DNA of 35,344 nt from Prevotellamassilia sp. GTDB taxonomy: Bacteria; Bacteroidota; Bacteroidia; Bacteroidales; Bacteroidaceae. The stretch is from the NCBI GenBank assembly GCA_009775705.1, contig VSQE01000015.1:1-35344 (forward strand), read 5' to 3'. Positions 15,145 to 22,823 of this stretch are shown in pieces. The position numbers were made by a program, and so were the translations under genes. How positions within the stretch are numbered: position 1 is the first letter of the stretch; every line of letters begins with the position of its first letter. The notes under the pieces were generated by a model, which was not told the DNA's origin, made no database searches, and worked only from the letters and a program-made list of their open reading frames with translations.

Positions 15145-16329
15145 TCAATACAGGAAGCCGAAGAGCCAGAGCGGGATCTCGTTGTCGCGACCCACTTCCG
15201 TGTTGTATCGGGCCAGAATGGTGCCCGGTGTGTTCTTGACGCGTTTGTTCTTGTCGCAGACGCAGATGTCCGTGGTTCCGTTTATACGGAACAAGCCGTC
15301 GCGGCGGCCTTTATTTACCGTATGATGGCGCCAGAGGGCATTGACAAAGAAGGTTTCCATGATGGTCTGTTCGCTCATGTCGGGCGAGTAGACCGCATGC
15401 ATCAGGTTGGTGTCGTGCAGCATGACGGCCGCAGGTTTCTTTGGGAAAGTCTCTCCTTCTCGGTAGACCATATTGATGAGGCGCGCCTCTTCCAGATATT
15501 TCAGATAGTTCATTACTGTGGCGCGGCTCGTTCCTATTTCCTCGGCCAGACGGCTCACATTGGGTGCGGAGGCATTGCCGACGGCCAGCAGGTAAAGCAG
15601 TTTCTTGATGCGCGCGAGATATTTCAGTTCCACCTGCTTGTTGAAGAGAATGTCCACCTCGATCATCATGTTCATGGCTTTCAGCAGAGCTTCCGTGAAA
15701 TTGTGGTTCTCCAGGAAAAAGGGGTAGTAGCCGTGGTGCAGGTAGTCCTGGAAGTATTGCCAGGGCCGCACTTTCGGCAGGATGGTCTTGAGAATCTGCT
15801 CGTGGTTATTCAGCAACTCGGTCAGCGTATAGGGCCTGAACTCGTTGTCGGTGTGCAGATTGATGAACTCTCTGAAGGAAAAGCCGTGGAGCACATAGCA
15901 GCGGCTGAGGGCAGAGAGTTCGGTATTGTCTTCCTCGACAGGCTCCACCGAGGTGGTGGTGTAGACAATACGCAGATAAGGATAGCGGCGGTAGCATTCG
16001 CAGAACTGTTCGCGCCAGTCGGGGAGTTTGAATGCCTGGTCCACGAGCAGCACCAGTCCGCCGGCTTCAACGAAGTCGCCGGCGAAATCGACGATGCCGC
16101 GGCTTTGAAAATAAAAATTATTGAGGTTGACATACAGACACTGGCGCGGCCGTATCCGGAAGTTCTCAGTAGCGTATTGCAGCAGGAAGGAGGTGCGTCC
16201 CACCCCTCGGGGTCCCCTGATGCCTATCAGGCGGTAGCTCCAGTCAATGGTGTCCATGAGGGAACGGCGTATCGGAGCGTTGAAATGCTCTACCAGGAAA
16301 GCGTGTGTCTGAAAGAAAGTCTCCATCAT
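15145..16329 (-). CDS. AAA_14/DUF4143-type ATPase-family protein with altered Walker motifs
   Basis: Protein of 394 residues from the ATG at 16327-16329 with the layout of the AAA_14 plus DUF4143 family: N-terminal P-loop domain, a winged-helix segment (NVSRLAEEIGTSRATVMNYLKYLEEARLI, about 268-296) and a nuclease-like C-terminal domain with DICVCDKNK. The Walker A loop (residues 39-47) reads GPRGVGRTS, with Arg45 (codon CGC) where the family has Lys. Walker B ends VDQ (Asp97-Gln98) where DE is usual. ATP hydrolysis is therefore doubtful. The frame is intact, so it is not an obvious pseudogene. A -7 box at 16364-16371 supports the start and its own promoter. Function unknown. Confidence 0.85.
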   Translation of the reverse strand: MMETFFQTHAFLVEHFNAPIRRSLMDTIDWSYRLIGIRGPRGVGRTSFLLQYATENFRIRPRQCLYVNLNNFYFQSRGIVDFAGDFVEAGGLVLLVDQAFKLPDWREQFCECYRRYPYLRIVYTTTSVEPVEEDNTELSALSRCYVLHGFSFREFINLHTDNEFRPYTLTELLNNHEQILKTILPKVRPWQYFQDYLHHGYYPFFLENHNFTEALLKAMNMMIEVDILFNKQVELKYLARIKKLLYLLAVGNASAPNVSRLAEEIGTSRATVMNYLKYLEEARLINMVYREGETFPKKPAAVMLHDTNLMHAVYSPDMSEQTIMETFFVNALWRHHTVNKGRRDGLFRINGTTDICVCDKNKRVKNTPGTILARYNTEVGRDNEIPLWLFGFLY

Positions 16330-16363
16330 AAAGTAAAGTAACTTGTCTGCCTGTTTTTCGCTG

Positions 16364-16371
16364 CAAAGATA
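16364..16371 (-). promoter_or_regulatory. -7 promoter box for the pseudo-ATPase gene
   Basis: Minus-strand TATCTTTG fits the consensus and lies 34 bp before the ATG. No clear -33 box is seen. It falls in the 82-bp gap after rel. Confidence 0.5.
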
Positions 16372-16411
16372 CAATTTCCTTTTAATTTGTAAGACAGACC
16401 TTGCATTTTTG

Positions 16412-18688
16412 TCAGGAAAGTGTAGCTCCGCGCTGATGGTCTATGCGGACGGCCTTTGTGACGTTCTCTATCTGTTTCAGGGCCTCGCAGATGTGTTTTA
16501 CGTCATCGGTGTCGAATACAGTCATTTCGATGTAGCCCTCGAAGATCCCGTCGTTGGTTTCAAGCGTGATTCTCTTGATCAGAAACTGGTTCAGCTTGTG
16601 CAGGACATCCGCGATGGAATACAGCACACCCTGGCTGTCCACTCCTTTGATGTAGATGGTTGTGTCGAAGTAAATGGTCTTGTGCGTATCCCAGTTTGCG
16701 GCAATGATGTTGTTGCCGTAACGGGTTTTGAGCTTGGTGGCGGTCTCGCAACTCCGTTTGTGTATTTCCAGTGTGTCCTGCTGTGTGATGTAGCCCATCA
16801 CGTCATCGCCCGGAATGGGGCGACAGCAGGGAGCGATGCTGCATTTTCCGAGGATTTCCTCGTTGAGCGACAGCACTTGTTTGCGGTTCAGCCCTTTCAC
16901 GAAGTCCGTGCTGGCGGAGACGGGGTCCTGTTCTTCCTTCTTTCCGATGAAAGGGATGAATTTGCGCCATCCCCGGGATTTCTTTCTTCCCCGGAGAAAG
17001 TTGATGTCTCCCTCGCTGGGCTTGATCCTGCCTTCGCCGATGGCCTGAAAGAGGTCGGCCCGTGATAGGCAGTTGTGGTAACCGCAGAGCCGGTCGAAGA
17101 TGATGTTGCCGGGCTCGAAGTCCTTCTCCTGAAGGAAAGTGCGGAGCTGTTCTTCTCCCAGTCGCTGTTTCTCGCGCCGTTCGCGTCGGAGGATGGCCTG
17201 TATCTTGCCCCGTGCCTTTGCCGTTGTGGCGAAGTTGAGCCATTCGGGTTGCACATGTTGTGTGCGTGATGTGAGGATTTCCACCTGATCACCGCTTTTG
17301 AGGCGATAGCTCAGGGGAACCAGCTTGTGGTTCACTTTTGCTCCGAAGCAGTGGCTTCCCAAAAATGAATGGATGGAGAACGCGAAATCCAGAGCGGTGG
17401 AGTTGGCCGGCATGGTCTTGAGATCACCTTTCGGGGTGAAGACCAGTATCTCGGAGGCGAAAAGGTTCAGCTTGATGGTGTCGAGCAGGTCGAGGGTGTC
17501 GGGCTGCGGGTCGTCCAGGATTTCCTTGATGGAGTTAAGCCATTTGTCAAGCTCGTTCTCGTCGTAATCGGCATTGGCGTCCTTGTATTTCCAGTGGGCC
17601 GCGAATCCCTGTTCCGCGATGTCGTCCATACGGTCCGAGCGTATCTGTATCTCTATCCATTTTCCCTGTTTGCTCATGAAGGTGTTGTGCAGGGCCTGGT
17701 ATCCGTTGGCTTTGGGGTTGGAGAGCCAGTCGCGGAAGCGGGTGGGATGGGGCTTGTAGATTTTGGTCAGCGTGCCGTAAATGCGGTAGCACTCGTCGAT
17801 CTCTTCCTTACGGTTCCGCGGCACAAAGACTATCCGGATGGCCAGGATGTCGAACACTTCCTTGAAAGGGACATGCTTGTTCTGCATCTTCATCCAGATG
17901 GAGTAGGGGCTTTTCACCCGTGCCTTGATGCTGTACTGGCATCCCATGGAGTCCAGCTGCTCGCGGATAGCGGGAGTGAACTTGTCGAAGATGGTGTCGC
18001 GCTCGGGCTGTGATTCGGCCAGTTCGCGTTCTATCAGTTCATATTCTTCCGGGTGTTCGTATTTGAAACTGAGATTCTCCAGTTCGGTCTTGATCTTGTT
18101 CAGACCCAGACGGTCGGCCAGCGGGGCGAATATGTAAAGAGTCTCACCCGCGATCTTGTATTGTTTGCTGGGCAGCATGCTCGACAGGGTCCGCATGTTG
18201 TGCAGGCGGTCGCTGATCTTGATGAGGATGACGCGGATGTCATCGCTCATTGTCAGCAGGAGTTTCTTGAACGTCTCAGCCTGTAGTGATGCCCGGTCAC
18301 CGAAAATGCCGCCGGCTATTTTTGTCAGTCCTTCCACGATGTTGGCCACTTTCTGCCCGAACAGGTTGGCGATATCCTCGTTCGTATAGTCCGTGTCTTC
18401 TTCCACATCGTGAAGAAGGGCCGCACAGATTGACGTGGATCCCAGTCCTATCTCTTCGCATACAATCTGCGCCACGGCAATGGGGTGCAGGATATAAGGC
18501 TCCCCCGAGAGGCGGCGGACTCCTTTGTGGGCTTGTTTGGCAAAATTGAAGGCTTTGGTAATGATCTCTACTTTGCGGCGGTGGTTGGAGGCCAGATAGG
18601 TGTCGATGAGTTTCTGAAAGGCCGCATTGATCATTTCTTCATCCCTTTGTTCCTGAGGGGTGAGCGCTTTGTTCTTTTGTTCTTGCAT
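16412..18688 (-). CDS. rel: Bifunctional (p)ppGpp synthetase/hydrolase (RelA/SpoT family)
   Basis: Long RSH enzyme of 758 residues that makes and degrades the stringent-response alarmone. The hydrolase HD domain holds HDVEED at 93-98, the HDxxED motif of active hydrolases. The synthetase domain has YSIWMKMQNK, FDILAIRIVF, NPKANGYQALHNTF and EIQIRSDRMDDIAEQGFAAHWKYK. A TGS domain (VFTPKGDLKTMPANSTALDFAFSIH) follows, then a Cys-rich segment with CSIAPCCRPIPGDDV and a C-terminal ACT domain. Both activities look intact. A full AGGAGG lies 9 nt before the ATG. It is last in the parA-parB-DUF5683-mltD-rel string, 73 bp after mltD. Confidence 0.97.
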   Translation of the reverse strand: MQEQKNKALTPQEQRDEEMINAAFQKLIDTYLASNHRRKVEIITKAFNFAKQAHKGVRRLSGEPYILHPIAVAQIVCEEIGLGSTSICAALLHDVEEDTDYTNEDIANLFGQKVANIVEGLTKIAGGIFGDRASLQAETFKKLLLTMSDDIRVILIKISDRLHNMRTLSSMLPSKQYKIAGETLYIFAPLADRLGLNKIKTELENLSFKYEHPEEYELIERELAESQPERDTIFDKFTPAIREQLDSMGCQYSIKARVKSPYSIWMKMQNKHVPFKEVFDILAIRIVFVPRNRKEEIDECYRIYGTLTKIYKPHPTRFRDWLSNPKANGYQALHNTFMSKQGKWIEIQIRSDRMDDIAEQGFAAHWKYKDANADYDENELDKWLNSIKEILDDPQPDTLDLLDTIKLNLFASEILVFTPKGDLKTMPANSTALDFAFSIHSFLGSHCFGAKVNHKLVPLSYRLKSGDQVEILTSRTQHVQPEWLNFATTAKARGKIQAILRRERREKQRLGEEQLRTFLQEKDFEPGNIIFDRLCGYHNCLSRADLFQAIGEGRIKPSEGDINFLRGRKKSRGWRKFIPFIGKKEEQDPVSASTDFVKGLNRKQVLSLNEEILGKCSIAPCCRPIPGDDVMGYITQQDTLEIHKRSCETATKLKTRYGNNIIAANWDTHKTIYFDTTIYIKGVDSQGVLYSIADVLHKLNQFLIKRITLETNDGIFEGYIEMTVFDTDDVKHICEALKQIENVTKAVRIDHQRGATLS

Positions 18689-18697
18689 GATGATGGT

Positions 18698-18703
18698 CCT
18701 CCT
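18698..18703 (-). promoter_or_regulatory. Canonical Shine-Dalgarno site of rel
   Basis: AGGAGG on the minus strand ends 9 nt before the rel ATG (18688-18686). Most genes in this window lack any such site, as is usual in Bacteroidetes. Confidence 0.6.
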
Positions 18704-18716
18704 GTTTTAAGACATC

Positions 18717-18751
18717 AGGCCGCTCGCCGGTATGGTTCCGGCGGCCGGCCT
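18717..18751 (-). other. GC-rich hairpin between mltD and rel
   Basis: AGGCCG (18717-18722) pairs with CGGCCT (18746-18751), and CGCCGG (18725-18730) pairs with CCGGCG (18738-18743). The pairs are separated by a 2x2 internal mismatch and a 7-nt loop. In the rel direction no T-run follows, so it looks like an intercistronic RNA structure rather than a terminator. Confidence 0.5.
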
Positions 18752-18761
18752 GGCGTTGTTT

Positions 18762-20102
18762 TTATTTTACTCTCAACTTTTGTCCGGGCTTGATGCTGCT
18801 GCCTTTGATTCCGTTGAGCCGTCTGAGTTTGCTGACGGTGGTACCGTTGCGGGCCGCTATCCGGCTGAGGGTGTCGCCCTTTCTCACGGTAGTGCTTCTG
18901 CTGCCGCTCTTGCGGCTGCGGCTTGAACGTGCCGAAGAGCGCTTGCTGCCGTTGCTCCTTGAATAGGAGGATCGTCCGGATTTTCCCGATGGGGCCGGCT
19001 CGGTCTCGTCTACTTGTACAAGCGAGCGGCGTGTGAACAGTTCGTCGGCCCGGTAATTATAGACTGAATCTTTCAGTTCGATGAATGCCGCCAGTTGTTC
19101 TTGCGGCAGGCACAAGGTGCTGGGCTTCACCGCACCGGGGACGATGTCGGTCCGGTATTGCGGATTGAGCGACTGGATGGCCGCCACGTCGATGTTGCAC
19201 AGTTCCGCGATCTGGTTGAAGTGTACGTTGCGTGTCACGATCACCGTGTCTGTTGTGATGGGGTGGGCCGTCTTCATGGGACAGATGTTGTGCTCGCAAT
19301 AGTAATTCATGATATAGTTGGCTGCGATGAACGCCGGAACATAACCGCGTGTTTCCTTGGGAAGATAGGGATAGATGGCCCAATAGTCCTTTACGCCGTC
19401 TGCCCGCCGTATGGCTTTGTCCACGTTGCCCGGCCCGCAGTTGTAGGCCGCAATGACCAGGTTCCAGTCGCCGAATATCTTGTACAGGTCGCGCAGGTAT
19501 TTTGCGGCGGCGTATGAGGATTTATAAGGGTCGCGCCGTTCGTCAACCAGGCTGTTCACTTCCAGTCCGTACCGTTTGGCCGTCGGGAGCATGAACTGCC
19601 ACAGTCCTACCGCGCCGGCGTGGCTGCGGGCCATGGGGTCGAGGGCGGATTCTATGACGGGCAGATATTTGAGCTCAAGCGGCAGGCCGTAGTAGTCAAG
19701 TGCTTCCTCGAAGATGGGAATATAGAAATTGCCGGCTCCCAGCATGAAGGAGACGGAACGGCGCAGACGACCGCTGTACCGGTCTATGAAGTTCTGCACG
19801 ATGGAGTTATAGGGCATCTCCATCACGGCCGGAATCCGGCGCAGGCGTTCCTGAAACACCTCGGGAGCAAAGGGCGGGTTGTAGTCGGGATTGGCGCATG
19901 CCGTATCGGGGAAGAGGTATTTTTGGGCTTTCCAGTCGTGAAGTAGCGAGTCGGCATTATAGGTCATGCCTTCGGGCAATTCGATCACTTCGTCCTTTCC
20001 GCTGCGGTCGTTGTGTACGGTCACTTCTGTGTCCGTCTGCTGTGCGGCAGCCGGAACAAGTGCTGTAGTCAGTGTGAGGAATAGAATTGTAAGTCGTTTC
20101 AT
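18762..20102 (-). CDS. mltD: LysM-containing lytic transglycosylase (MltD-like)
   Basis: Secreted peptidoglycan-cleaving enzyme of 446 residues. A signal peptide ends near AAAQQ (residue 20). The SLT catalytic domain has Glu151 in LPVIESALDP, then SHAGAVGLWQFMLPTAKRYGLEV, AAKYLRDLYKIFGDWNLVIAAYNCGPGNV and ETRGYVPAFIAANYIM. A first LysM-like segment follows near 285-325. A linker of almost only Ser, Arg, Lys and Gly (about 366-403) then leads to a clear C-terminal LysM (406-446, VRKGDTLSRIA). There is no lipobox Cys, unlike E. coli MltD, so periplasmic or surface placement is inferred. It starts 9 bp after DUF5683. Confidence 0.93.
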   Translation of the reverse strand: MKRLTILFLTLTTALVPAAAQQTDTEVTVHNDRSGKDEVIELPEGMTYNADSLLHDWKAQKYLFPDTACANPDYNPPFAPEVFQERLRRIPAVMEMPYNSIVQNFIDRYSGRLRRSVSFMLGAGNFYIPIFEEALDYYGLPLELKYLPVIESALDPMARSHAGAVGLWQFMLPTAKRYGLEVNSLVDERRDPYKSSYAAAKYLRDLYKIFGDWNLVIAAYNCGPGNVDKAIRRADGVKDYWAIYPYLPKETRGYVPAFIAANYIMNYYCEHNICPMKTAHPITTDTVIVTRNVHFNQIAELCNIDVAAIQSLNPQYRTDIVPGAVKPSTLCLPQEQLAAFIELKDSVYNYRADELFTRRSLVQVDETEPAPSGKSGRSSYSRSNGSKRSSARSSRSRKSGSRSTTVRKGDTLSRIAARNGTTVSKLRRLNGIKGSSIKPGQKLRVK

Positions 20103-20111
20103 TCGTCGGGA

Positions 20112-20861
20112 TTAGAAATTAAGGCTGCATCCGATTCCGTAGGCGGTGGTCTTCCGCAGGCCCGTATTGTTGTTGATGACCGCCGGCTCCACCCGCATGC
20201 TCAGGTCGGGCGAAATGTCGAACACCGACAACTGGGCGTCAACGTAGGCGTCAATGACCGAAAGCAGATAGACACCAACGAAGCAGAATGCGCTCAGGTC
20301 GCGGTAGCGGCGGTAATAGTCCTTCTTGTTTTTGAATATTCTCTTGAATTGCTCTTCTTTGCCTTCTATGTTATAGCGGGGGGGCAGCATTTCCAGATAG
20401 CTGTTCGTGTTCGGGTCGTCGTCCATGATGTCAAGGTAGGCTTGGGAATAGTCCTTGTACATTTGCTGGTTCCACATCAGTGCGTACGTACAGCCCAGAA
20501 ATCCTCCGTAAATGATGGGGAGTTTCCAGTATTTCCGGTTGTATATCTGGCCGGCGCCGGGCAGAACGAGCGAGAGCCACAGCGCGCGTTTCGGATCGGG
20601 GATAAAGCGGGGCCGCATTTGCCGGAGTGTCTGGCGGGCCAGCGAATCGTTCACGGTTTTCAGTCTGGCGGTATCTACGGGTACGACTGCCGTCTTGTGG
20701 AAAAGAGAATCGTTTCCGGAAGCCGGAGCCGGTGTGGCTGTGCTGTCCGGAAGGGTCTGGCCCATTGCCGTAAAAGTAAAAGACAGCATTCCGGCAAGAA
20801 AAAATCCTGTCAGCCGTCTTTTCGGTTTTCCGTTTCTGTCTCTTTCCCGGCCGGTCCTCAT
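20112..20861 (-). CDS. DUF5683 family membrane protein
   Basis: Bacteroidetes-specific protein of 249 residues and unknown function. An N-terminal signal or anchor segment (FFLAGMLSFTFTAMGQ) precedes a Ser/Pro/Asp-rich stretch. The conserved block RALWLSLVLPGAGQIYNRKYWKLPIIYGGFLGCTYAL comes next, then a charged region (EEQFKRIFKNKKDYYRRYRD) and another hydrophobic helix (LSAFCFVGVYLLSVIDAYVDAQL). Its ATG overlaps the parB stop (ATGA, 20858-20861), so translation is coupled. The position between parB and mltD hints at a link to the envelope or division but does not prove one. Confidence 0.85.
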   Translation of the reverse strand: MRTGRERDRNGKPKRRLTGFFLAGMLSFTFTAMGQTLPDSTATPAPASGNDSLFHKTAVVPVDTARLKTVNDSLARQTLRQMRPRFIPDPKRALWLSLVLPGAGQIYNRKYWKLPIIYGGFLGCTYALMWNQQMYKDYSQAYLDIMDDDPNTNSYLEMLPPRYNIEGKEEQFKRIFKNKKDYYRRYRDLSAFCFVGVYLLSVIDAYVDAQLSVFDISPDLSMRVEPAVINNNTGLRKTTAYGIGCSLNF

Positions 20862-21754
20862 CCTTTCATTTTGTCAAACAGGCTGATGATGTGTTCCAGC
20901 TCCTCTTCCGAAGAAAACGGGATGCTGATTTTCCCTTTTCCCTGCGATGTGCAGGACATCTGTACCTTTGTCCTGAAAAAGTCCGACAGGCGTGAGCGCA
21001 ATACGTCATACTCCTCCGGCAGGCGGCGGGCGGGCTTCCCGTTCAGCTGGTGGCGGCCGCTTTTCACGGTTTCGCCGTTGTTAAGCACCTTGACCATTTC
21101 CTCCACCTGTCTTACGGAATAGCCTTTCTCCTTGATCTCGTTGAAGAGTTTCACTTGCAGTGAGGGTTGGCTCAGCCCCAGCAGGGCACGGGCGTGTCCC
21201 TGGTCCACCTCCTTGTTCTGTAAGGCCACCTGTACCTGTGCCGGCAGCTTCAGCAGGCGCAGATAGTTGGCTATGGTGGTCCGGTTCTTTCCCACTTTCT
21301 CGCTCAGTTTGTCTTGTGTCAGGTCATACTGCTCGATCAGGTTCTGGTAGGCCAGAGCAATTTCTATGGCGTTGAGGTCTTCGCGCTGGATGTTCTCCAC
21401 CAGCGCCATCTGCATCATGTTTTCGTCGTCGGCGGTGCGGATGTAGGCAGGTATGGTCTGTAACCCCGCCATCTGCGAGGCGCGCCAGCGCCGTTCGCCT
21501 GCGATGATCTGGTAGGTGTCATCCTCCATCTTGCGCAGGGTGATGGGCTGGATGATGCCTATCTGGCGGATGCTTTCCGCCAGTTCCTCCATGGCTCCCG
21601 CTTCAAACTCGCGGCGGGGCTGGTTGGGGTTTGCCTGGATTTTGTGGATCGACACCTCGTTGATGGAGGAGGAGCCGGCGGCATGTACCTCTTCTGTCGA
21701 TATCAGGGCATCCAGTCCGCGCCCCAGAGCCTGGAATTTTTTATGAACGGCCAT
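20858..21754 (-). CDS. parB: Chromosome partitioning protein ParB
   Basis: ParB is a CTP-dependent DNA clamp that loads at parS and partners ParA in origin segregation. In 298 residues, the N-terminal GRGLDALIS (11-19) is the usual ParA-contact region. GERRWR (86-91) and ENIQREDLN (120-128) form the CTP-binding ParB/Srx domain. A helix-turn-helix follows at about 145-170 (LTQDKLSEKVGKNRTTIANYL). The C-terminal dimer domain (IPFSSEEELEHIISLF) closes the protein. Length and order match chromosomal ParB. I found no palindromic parS in the window. It begins 87 bp after parA. Confidence 0.96.
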   Translation of the reverse strand: MAVHKKFQALGRGLDALISTEEVHAAGSSSINEVSIHKIQANPNQPRREFEAGAMEELAESIRQIGIIQPITLRKMEDDTYQIIAGERRWRASQMAGLQTIPAYIRTADDENMMQMALVENIQREDLNAIEIALAYQNLIEQYDLTQDKLSEKVGKNRTTIANYLRLLKLPAQVQVALQNKEVDQGHARALLGLSQPSLQVKLFNEIKEKGYSVRQVEEMVKVLNNGETVKSGRHQLNGKPARRLPEEYDVLRSRLSDFFRTKVQMSCTSQGKGKISIPFSSEEELEHIISLFDKMKG

Positions 21755-21810
21755 ACTCTTGTCTTGTGTCTTGATATTCTGTGTGAATGTATATATAGTT
21801 GTCTTTAGAA

Positions 21811-21837
21811 CTGGCGGGAGCCTGCGGAGACCGCCAG
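21811..21837 (-). other. Hairpin in the parA-parB gap
   Basis: CTGGCGG (21811-21817) pairs with CCGCCAG (21831-21837) around a 13-nt loop, starting 4 bp beyond the parA stop. No T-run follows in the parB direction. It may set the parA to parB ratio or stabilise the parA mRNA end; both are inference. Confidence 0.4.
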
Positions 21838-21841
21838 CAGG

Positions 21842-22609
21842 CTATTTTTCGTTTTTGTTGATGATTTCCTTGGCCAGTGCCAGATGGTTCTTGGCTCCTG
21901 TCGAGTCCGCGTCGTAGAGGATGACGGGCAGGCCGTGGCTTGGCGCCTCCGACAGTTTCACGTTGCGCTGGATGACAGTCTTGAACACCAGTTCCTGGAA
22001 ATGGCGCTTCACTTCGTCATAGATCTGGTTGGCCAGTCGCAGACGCGAGTCGTACATTGTCAGCAGGAAACCCTCTATCTCCAGTTCCGGATTCAGCTTC
22101 TTCTTGATGATTTTGATGGTGTTCAGCAGTTTGCTGATTCCTTCCAGCGCGAAGTATTCGCACTGCACCGGGATGATGACGGAGTCTGCGGCAGTCAGGG
22201 CGTTCACCGTGATAAGGCCCAGCGAGGGCAGGCAGTCGATGATGATGTAGTCGTACATCTCCTTCAGCGGAGCCAGCATCTTCCGCACGATGTACTCGCG
22301 GTTTTCCAGCTGCCACATCTCGACCTCAGCTCCTACCAGATTGATGTGCGAGGGGATGATGTCGAGGTGTTCCACGTCCGTAGTGTAGATGGCCTCGCGT
22401 ACGTCCGTGCCGTTGACGATGCACTCGTAAATGGAGCAGTCCACCTTGCTCACGTCCACACCCAGACCGGAGGAGGCGTTGGCCTGCGGGTCGGCGTCGA
22501 TGAGCAGTACGTTCTTCTCCAATGTGGCGAGCGAGGCCGCCAGATTCATGGACGTAGTGGTCTTGCCTACGCCTCCTTTTTGATTTGCCAGTGCTATGAT
22601 TTTGCCCAT
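21842..22609 (-). CDS. parA: Chromosome partitioning ATPase ParA (Soj)
   Basis: ParA/Soj is a deviant-Walker ATPase that binds DNA non-specifically and moves ParB-parS complexes. The 255-residue protein has the deviant Walker A KGGVGKTT at 11-18, then NVLLIDADPQANASSGLG, YDYIIIDCLPSLGLITVNAL and the specificity segment VIQRNVKLSEAPSHGLPVILYD. The short length without an N-terminal helix-turn-helix is typical of chromosomal, not plasmid type Ia, ParA. It heads the minus-strand string and is divergent from surE across a 214-bp gap. Confidence 0.97.
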   Translation of the reverse strand: MGKIIALANQKGGVGKTTTSMNLAASLATLEKNVLLIDADPQANASSGLGVDVSKVDCSIYECIVNGTDVREAIYTTDVEHLDIIPSHINLVGAEVEMWQLENREYIVRKMLAPLKEMYDYIIIDCLPSLGLITVNALTAADSVIIPVQCEYFALEGISKLLNTIKIIKKKLNPELEIEGFLLTMYDSRLRLANQIYDEVKRHFQELVFKTVIQRNVKLSEAPSHGLPVILYDADSTGAKNHLALAKEIINKNEK

Positions 22610-22739
22610 AACGTTATCTGATGTGTCTGGAATATTGCCTGTTTTGTTCCGGCAAATTCTTTCCGGACCGGATTTTCAAAGTATGGCGCCGCGTTTCTTG
22701 CCTTGCGGGAGCGGCGCATACGTATAGTATTGCAGTTTG

Positions 22740-22747
22740 CAAAGATA
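22740..22747 (-). promoter_or_regulatory. -7 promoter box for parA
   Basis: Minus-strand TATCTTTG fits the -7 consensus. The implied leader to parA is about 120 nt and contains a 7-bp stem (GCGCCGC 22686-22692 with GCGGCGC 22711-22717). No clear -33 box. Confidence 0.5.
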
Positions 22748-22788
22748 ACAAAATTTCTTCTAACATTCAGACATTAGACTTTTTTTAG

Positions 22789-22796
22789 TACTTTTG
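22789..22796 (+). promoter_or_regulatory. -7 promoter box for surE-lpxB
   Basis: TACTTTTG fits the -7 consensus and lies 27 bp before the surE ATG at 22824. It overlaps any longer surE reading and so fixes the start. The -33 region is weak. Confidence 0.55.
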
Positions 22797-22823
22797 CCGC
22801 CGTATCTACTAACCTCTCCGAAT

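Noticed and set aside
14873..15148. Minus-strand 91-codon frame through repeat copy A with a seven-residue FYxxCK-type periodicity
   Set aside because: The heptad pattern is a direct result of the 21-bp DNA period. The frame also covers the protease terminator and lacks a signal or family match.
16330..16374. Earlier start for the ATPase-family protein
   Set aside because: It would place the start upstream of the -7 box at 16364-16371; the ATG pair at 16324-16329 follows it.
22367..22382. parS-like TGTTCCACGT within parA
   Set aside because: Only the left half fits the parS consensus; the right half is not the palindromic complement. No full parS was found in the window.
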